Part shown: positions 29,136 to 32,995 of the stretch, one piece after another
Position numbering within the stretch: the stretch's first letter is position 1
Layout of the letters: each line of letters starts with the position of its first letter
IMG/VR virus record: IMGVR_UViG_3300021087_000556
Coordinates: 1 to 32,995 of that record
Reading direction: 5' to 3' (one strand)
Source: a virus
Length of the DNA stretch: 32,995 bases
The notes under the pieces: model-generated
Database searches by the model: none
The model's input: the letters and a program-made list of their open reading frames with translations, nothing else
Told to the model about the DNA's origin: nothing
Translations under genes and position numbers: made by a program

Positions 29136-29307
29136 TTTTTTGCAAAGGTGTCGAGGACAATTTAGTGTCTATTTTATCAATTTTTTTGGATAAAGTCTTA
29201 ACATCTTCTTCGTTGTGTTCTTTTTTTGCATCTCTTAATGCAATTTTTAACTCAACTTTTCTTGTTAATTCATCAAGTACTTCATTCGATTTCAAATTCT
29301 TCTTCAT
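29131..29307 (-). CDS. 58-residue charged coiled-coil protein
   Basis: MKKNLKSNEVLDELTRKVEL continues as an alternating Lys/Glu/Leu helix to ...STPLQKI. ATG at 29307 and TAA at 29131. CTAAATA lies five bases before the ATG. It fills most of a 226-base gap after the helicase gene. No family is recognised; a small accessory protein to replication is possible from position. Confidence 0.66.
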   Translation of the reverse strand: MKKNLKSNEVLDELTRKVELKIALRDAKKEHNEEDVKTLSKKIDKIDTKLSSTPLQKI

Positions 29308-29312
29308 ATTAC

Positions 29313-29319
29313 TATTTAG
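29313..29319 (-). promoter_or_regulatory. CTAAATA box 5 bases before a start codon
   Basis: CTAAATA-GTAAT-ATG, with the same spacing as at 18810-18816. No ribosome-binding sequence lies between box and start. Confidence 0.4.
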
Positions 29320-29321
29320 GT

Positions 29322-30713
29322 CTATACTTTGAAATCTCCGTATTTTTCTGACTTCCCTCTATCGAAAACTGGTATTGAATCGTCCTGTTCTATTGCAGAA
29401 TCAACCAACTCTTCTTGTGCTTCTTGTTCACAATCATACAATTTCATTCTTGCACGGTCTACACCGATAACAAATCTCTTAAAAACTGTTGGGTCATTGT
29501 ATCTATTCTTTAACTGTTTGACTACCATTTGGTCTAATTCGTCCAATTCTTCAGATGTAATCAATGCAAACATAAAATCTGCAGTTGCAGGAAGTCCAAA
29601 TGACTCTGAAGTATCTGTAAGTTCAATATCTGTTGAACCATATCCACTTCGTGTAGTCTGAGTCGCACTCATAATTGGTAAGTCAAACTCTACTGCAAGT
29701 CCTCTTAACTCTTCTGCAATTGACTTAACAAGTGTGTATGAGTTTGCACCAGCACCTGGCTTGATTCTATGACTTGCACATATGTTTAGGTAATCAATAA
29801 AGATAATATCAGGTTTGAAATCTTTCTTGATATTCAACTCTTGTAATAGATGTCTGAAGTGACCCACATGAGCAGATGCAGTAGGATACTCTTTGACAAT
29901 CAATTTACCTTTTGTTTTGTTTTTAAGTTTATCAACTTTTTTACCAAACATATTCTTGGTGATATCACTTAAATCTTGGATAGGAACATTCATGGTGTTT
30001 GCATCGATTCTCTCTGCAATCTTTTCTTCACTCATTTCAAGTGTAATGTAAAGAACATTCTTGTTCATCATTAAATGACTTGAAGCCATATGACACATGA
30101 ATAATGATTTACCAACACCAGTTCCTGCGAGACAAATGTTTAAAGTCTTATTGGGTAATCCACCCTTAGTAACTTTATTGAAATACTCCAAATCAAATGG
30201 GATTTTCTCCTCTTCCGTATGATAAAATTCCCACCTGTCTTCTGCATCTTCTAATTGGTCATGACCAATATGCGTATCGAAAGACACGGAAAGTGCATCC
30301 TTTAAAAGTTCAGGTATATCACCTCGTGACCGTTGAGACTTCTCATCAAGCACCTCTATAGAGTCCATGACAGCGATGTAGATAGCCCTATCTTTGCACC
30401 ATTTTTCTGCCTCGTCTATTAACCAATCTTGTGGGGTTTCGTCTTGATGAGAACCAACTTCCTTTACAATAGTTTTAGAGGATTTTACAACACCATCTTG
30501 TAGATTAGTATTGTTCTCTAAATTTATGAGAAGTGCCTCTATTGTAGGAGTCTTGGTGTATTTTTCAAAGTAAGTATTTACTTCTTCAAATACAGTCTTT
30601 TCATCGGTCTCAGTGAAGTACTCTGCCTTTAAAAAAGGAAGCACTTTCCGTGCGAACGACTCACTCTGAATCAGATTCTTCAGTATCGTCTGTTCTATTC
30701 TCGCTTGTTCCAT
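29322..30713 (-). CDS. replicative DNA helicase, T4 gp41 / DnaB-like
   Basis: A 463-residue protein. The N-terminal helical domain (about 1-150) is followed by a RecA-type ATPase with Walker A GTGVGKS (197-203), the conserved [12 protein letters not shown] and Walker B IIFIDYLN. Length and layout match T4 gp41, the hexameric helicase that works with gp61 primase. The first 53 bases lie inside the end of uvsX. Translational coupling to uvsX is likely. Confidence 0.93.
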   Translation of the reverse strand: MEQARIEQTILKNLIQSESFARKVLPFLKAEYFTETDEKTVFEEVNTYFEKYTKTPTIEALLINLENNTNLQDGVVKSSKTIVKEVGSHQDETPQDWLIDEAEKWCKDRAIYIAVMDSIEVLDEKSQRSRGDIPELLKDALSVSFDTHIGHDQLEDAEDRWEFYHTEEEKIPFDLEYFNKVTKGGLPNKTLNICLAGTGVGKSLFMCHMASSHLMMNKNVLYITLEMSEEKIAERIDANTMNVPIQDLSDITKNMFGKKVDKLKNKTKGKLIVKEYPTASAHVGHFRHLLQELNIKKDFKPDIIFIDYLNICASHRIKPGAGANSYTLVKSIAEELRGLAVEFDLPIMSATQTTRSGYGSTDIELTDTSESFGLPATADFMFALITSEELDELDQMVVKQLKNRYNDPTVFKRFVIGVDRARMKLYDCEQEAQEELVDSAIEQDDSIPVFDRGKSEKYGDFKV

Positions 30714-31719
30714 ACTTAAAATATCCTTGTGCGTGTGTCTCTAGTTGTTCCATTACATCGGGTGTAAAGAACTTTTCGGGGTTGTTATTAATCGTTTTAC
30801 CGAATTCTGTTTTACCAGTAGGTAGTTTAACACGAGTTCCCTCTTTTGTAAAGACATTAAATGCTAATGCCATATCGAGTAACCCGTAATATCTATCCAA
30901 CCCTTTATCATAAGATAATCTGACATCTACCATTCTGTTTTCGACTGTCATTCTTGACTTGGCGTTTTTACAGTGAATGATATTACCAATTATCTCTGTA
31001 CCCTCTTTTTCTTTCTTCTTAGATAAGAATATAATAGAGGAAGCAGCGTACTTGAGTCCACTACCACCACCCATTTCTTTCTGAGGGAACATAGAACCAA
31101 TCACATCATATGTGTGATTTGTCACAATCATTGGAATCCCAACTCTACCCAATTTCAATGTCAAGACTCTGAATGCACCTTTGGTGATTTGAGCTCTTGT
31201 CATATCTTTAGTCTCTTTACCTTCTGCAGTGTCTTCGATTTCTTTAGTAGTTGATAACATACCAAGTGAATCCAAGACAAACATCATTTTAGGACGTTTG
31301 GATTTTGGAGTTTCAGCGAATTTATCCAGTATGGATATTGCTTGATTTCTGAACTGTTGAACTGTCACAACTGGTACAATTACAACCCTTGAGGAATCAA
31401 TTCCTCTTGATTCAATCATATCCTTCGATAATGCAGATTCAGATTCAAAGTAGAATACTGCAGAATCGTTATGGTCTTCCAAAAACTGTTTAACCATTCC
31501 TAATGCGAAATAGGTTTTACCAGTTGCTGATTCTCCTGCGATTGCAGTAATTTTATTTGAAGGTAGTCCACCGTATAGTGAACCACTTAGAAGTGCGTTG
31601 AATATGTGGGAACCAGTATCAATAAACTCGTCCACATCTCCAGCAGCTACTCCTTCGGAAACTAAATTTGCGTATTCGTTTCCTGAGGCCTTAATAAGGT
31701 CTTTTAATATGCTTGTCAT
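30661..31719 (-). CDS. uvsX: UvsX recombinase (RecA-like)
   Basis: A 352-residue protein. Walker A is GESATGKT (62-69), and Walker B is MMFVLDSLG. The L1/L2-type region with [11 protein letters not shown] and an acidic C-terminus ([10 protein letters not shown]) are typical of T4 UvsX. It performs strand exchange in recombination-dependent replication. AGAGGTG precedes the ATG, and a strong TTACAA-N17-TATAAT promoter lies about 30 bases upstream. Confidence 0.94.
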   Translation of the reverse strand: MTSILKDLIKASGNEYANLVSEGVAAGDVDEFIDTGSHIFNALLSGSLYGGLPSNKITAIAGESATGKTYFALGMVKQFLEDHNDSAVFYFESESALSKDMIESRGIDSSRVVIVPVVTVQQFRNQAISILDKFAETPKSKRPKMMFVLDSLGMLSTTKEIEDTAEGKETKDMTRAQITKGAFRVLTLKLGRVGIPMIVTNHTYDVIGSMFPQKEMGGGSGLKYAASSIIFLSKKKEKEGTEIIGNIIHCKNAKSRMTVENRMVDVRLSYDKGLDRYYGLLDMALAFNVFTKEGTRVKLPTGKTEFGKTINNNPEKFFTPDVMEQLETHAQGYFKYGTSENRTDDTEESDSE

Positions 31720-31747
31720 AATTTACACCTCTCATAATGTATACTCT

Positions 31748-31776
31748 ATTATACACTAATTGAGGTTATCTTGTAA
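31748..31776 (-). promoter_or_regulatory. sigma70-type promoter of uvsX-gp41
   Basis: TTACAA, a 17-base spacer and TATAAT. The -10 region TAGTGTATAAT is identical to that at 8861. It should drive uvsX and gp41 early. Confidence 0.76.
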
Positions 31777-31957
31777 GGTGTTTTTTGTTGTTTTTAGAAG
31801 ATAAATCTTTAAGGGATTCATCTTTATGCAATCTCACGTCTATGTAGTCATTAACAAGAGATTTAAGGGAATGTATCTGCATTTCTATGATTACTAACCC
31901 TGAGACTATTAGTCCAATCATAAAGATATAGAAACAGTCCATAGGTGTTATAATCAT
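31766..31957 (-). CDS. 63-residue single-span membrane protein
   Basis: A hydrophobic span (about residues 8-28, FYIFMIGLIVSGLVIIEM) is followed by a charged, probably cytoplasmic helix and a Lys/Asn-rich tail. Its start overlaps the nuclease stop by four bases (ATGA). The last 11 bases overlap the uvsX -35 region. No family is recognised. Confidence 0.66.
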   Translation of the reverse strand: MIITPMDCFYIFMIGLIVSGLVIIEMQIHSLKSLVNDYIDVRLHKDESLKDLSSKNNKKHLTR

Positions 31958-32472
31958 GACACTTTATCAATCTGTTCTTGAGTAACAGTTCCCCTCTCTA
32001 ATAAAATTTGTCTATGTTCTAAATGTCTTGCAGTAGTTGTATCTTTGTTTTCACCAGTGTATTCTACTGCGTGTGAGTCGTTAATCATTTGTTGGTTAAC
32101 TGATACTCTATTTTGTGCTTCGAATGTTTGGTGTCCTTCTGATTCGTCCATCCAATCTTCGTCTGACTCAGGAGATACAAATAATTCACCAAGTATCCTG
32201 CCGAATTTTCCTTTGTCGTGAGATACAAGTGTTATATCACCCTCTGAAAGAAGGTATTTTAAATGTTCTTTGGAAGCTTTACCAAATAGTTTCTCGACCT
32301 TGTCTCTAGTTCTAGACTCAGGAGTGTCGATTCCCATTAGGCGAACTCTCTGTTTTTTAAGAACTGTGGAGAAGCCTAAATCAATATCAACGTCAACTGT
32401 GTCGCCGTCTACGATTTTACTTATTGAAACGTGAAATTCTGCTTGTTTAAAAACTTTCTTTTTCTTACCCAT
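31954..32472 (-). CDS. staphylococcal-nuclease-fold (TNase) protein
   Basis: The ATG at 32472 (MGKKKKVFKQAEF) is preferred because it follows the IscU stop; a start at 32526 would overlap IscU by 50 bases. It is 172 residues. IVDGDTVDVDIDLG, QRVRLMGIDTPESR and GKFGRILGELF are the core strands and active-site segments of the SNase fold, with Arg and Asp residues in place. No signal peptide is seen, so it should act inside the cell, perhaps in host DNA degradation or recombination. TATAAATA lies five bases before the ATG. Confidence 0.82.
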   Translation of the reverse strand: MGKKKKVFKQAEFHVSISKIVDGDTVDVDIDLGFSTVLKKQRVRLMGIDTPESRTRDKVEKLFGKASKEHLKYLLSEGDITLVSHDKGKFGRILGELFVSPESDEDWMDESEGHQTFEAQNRVSVNQQMINDSHAVEYTGENKDTTTARHLEHRQILLERGTVTQEQIDKVS

Positions 32473-32476
32473 GAAA

Positions 32477-32899
32477 TTATTTATACTGGTTATGCTTTCT
32501 ATGAGAAGTTTTTTCGTCATAATCAATCATCGCTTTCTGAATTGCATCTTCAGCTAATACACTACAGTGTAATTTGATTGGTGGTAAGTCTAGTGCATCT
32601 GCAATATCCTTATCTTTGATAAGTTTTGCTTCGTCTATTGTCTTACCCATCATCATATCTACGAACATTGATGAACTTGCGATTGCACTTCCACAACCAT
32701 AAGTCTTAAACTTTACGTCAATGATTTTTTCATCGTCATTTAATAATAATTGTAGTTGCATTACATCACCACAAGCTGGAGCGCCTGCGAGTCCTGTTGC
32801 AACATGAGGATTATCTCTGTCGAGAGAACCAACTGAGTGTTTTTTCGGGTCATTGAGTACTGATTCAAATCGTTGTACTACTTCTTTACTATATGCCAT
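32477..32899 (-). CDS. iscU: IscU-type iron-sulfur cluster scaffold protein
   Basis: A 140-residue protein with the full cluster-assembly set: C43-G-D45, C69 (TYGCGSAIASSS), H111 and C112. LPPIKLHCS (105-113) contains the LPPxK motif bound by the HscA chaperone in bacterial IscU. It would be an auxiliary metabolic gene acting in the host Isc pathway. It starts right after the 20-residue membrane peptide (TAA followed by ATG). There are no signs of damage. Confidence 0.92.
   Translation of the reverse strand: MAYSKEVVQRFESVLNDPKKHSVGSLDRDNPHVATGLAGAPACGDVMQLQLLLNDDEKIIDVKFKTYGCGSAIASSSMFVDMMMGKTIDEAKLIKDKDIADALDLPPIKLHCSVLAEDAIQKAMIDYDEKTSHRKHNQYK
32478..32485 (-). promoter_or_regulatory. late box TATAAATA 5 bases before the nuclease start
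   Basis: An exact TATAAATA followed by ATTTC and ATG, overlapping the end of iscU. There is no ribosome-binding sequence. Confidence 0.55.
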
Positions 32900-32962
32900 T
32901 TACCATAATGCCCATACCGTTAATGAAAAGACAATGAGTACGAGGGCTTGTTCTATTGTCAT
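32900..32962 (-). CDS. 20-residue membrane micropeptide upstream of iscU
   Basis: MTIEQALVLIVFSLTVWALW, then TAA directly abutting the iscU ATG. The sequence is one hydrophobic helix. GATAAATA lies five bases before its ATG. The exact TAA-ATG junction suggests a coupled leader or a real one-pass peptide. The short length limits confidence. Confidence 0.5.
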   Translation of the reverse strand: MTIEQALVLIVFSLTVWALW

Positions 32963-32967
32963 ATAAC

Positions 32968-32975
32968 TATTTATC
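32968..32975 (-). promoter_or_regulatory. late box GATAAATA 5 bases before the micropeptide start
   Basis: GATAAATA-GTTAT-ATG. Same layout as at 32478-32485 and 22282-22289. It could drive iscU late in infection. Confidence 0.48.
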
Positions 32976-32995
32976 CGAAAAATGAATCTAAACTT

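Noticed and set aside
32473-32526. N-terminal extension of the nuclease (start at 32526)
   Set aside because: It would lie inside iscU; the ATG at 32472 follows the iscU stop and a late box.
1-32995. CRISPR array, insertion sequence, integrase or attachment site
   Set aside because: No regularly spaced repeats, transposase or integrase motifs, or paired attachment-like repeats were seen at either tRNA.
1-32995. Cyanophage origin
   Set aside because: Several small proteins resemble those of T4-like cyanophages, but no photosynthesis, plastocyanin, pentose-phosphate or similar hallmark genes are present, and the porin and IscU are of proteobacterial type. The window alone cannot exclude it.

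Overview
The window is a stretch of an AT-rich, T4-like (Tevenvirinae-type) marine myovirus genome. Every gene that can be supported lies on the minus strand, so transcription runs from high to low coordinates. Genes are tightly packed, often with ATGA start/stop overlaps. The T4-type core genes are uvsX recombinase, gp41 helicase, gp61 primase and nrdA/nrdB. Copies of the T4-type late promoter box (TATAAATA and close variants) are present. There are no photosystem or other cyanophage hallmark genes. A TorF-type outer-membrane porin and an IscU with an HscA-type binding motif suggest a Gram-negative proteobacterial host, but the host cannot be fixed from the sequence.

Layout, in order of transcription. 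(1) 32,995-29,300: a 20-residue membrane peptide, IscU, a staphylococcal-nuclease-fold protein, a small membrane protein, UvsX, the gp41 helicase and a small coiled-coil protein. (2) 29,100-18,000: a late, virion-related region. It holds a covalent nucleotidyltransferase (ligase-like) protein, a cytidylyltransferase-P-loop kinase fusion, an HNH-domain protein, a 775-residue multi-segment protein, several acidic/basic proteins, two small virion-like proteins and tRNA-Thr. Three of these proteins begin with a peptide resembling the T4 capsid-targeting sequence, and several carry repeated (I/L/V)-x-E-(G/A) sites like those cut by the T4 prohead protease. (3) 18,000-9,400: a coiled-coil membrane protein, primase, class Ia ribonucleotide reductase and glutaredoxin. 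A large dioxygenase-methyltransferase fusion sits between nrdA and nrdB. Small redox-like and zinc-ribbon proteins follow. (4) 9,400-6,400: metallopeptidase, 5'(3')-deoxyribonucleotidase, winged-helix protein and a spanin-like pair. (5) 6,400-4,100: three consecutive Fe(II)/2-oxoglutarate oxygenases of different types. (6) 4,100-1: small basic and hydrophobic proteins, the porin, tRNA-Ala, an unknown 290-residue protein and a second oxygenase-methyltransferase fusion.

Working together, the primase/helicase/UvsX and RNR/glutaredoxin/deoxyribonucleotidase genes form the replication and nucleotide-supply module. IscU and the many iron enzymes (five 2OG-oxygenase-like domains plus NrdB) give the segment an iron-dependent character. 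The 18-29 kb block reads as head-interior cargo: proteins, some enzymatic, that may be targeted into the prohead and cut at defined sites. That inferred cargo system and the two oxygenase-methyltransferase fusions are the most unusual content. Seven genes below the usual length cut-off (20-58 residues) were recovered from gaps: 2255-2365, 3903-4061, 4069-4155, 9370-9531, 27268-27360, 29131-29307 and 32900-32962. Short host-type promoters (TATAAT with a 17-bp spacer) and late boxes are listed separately.
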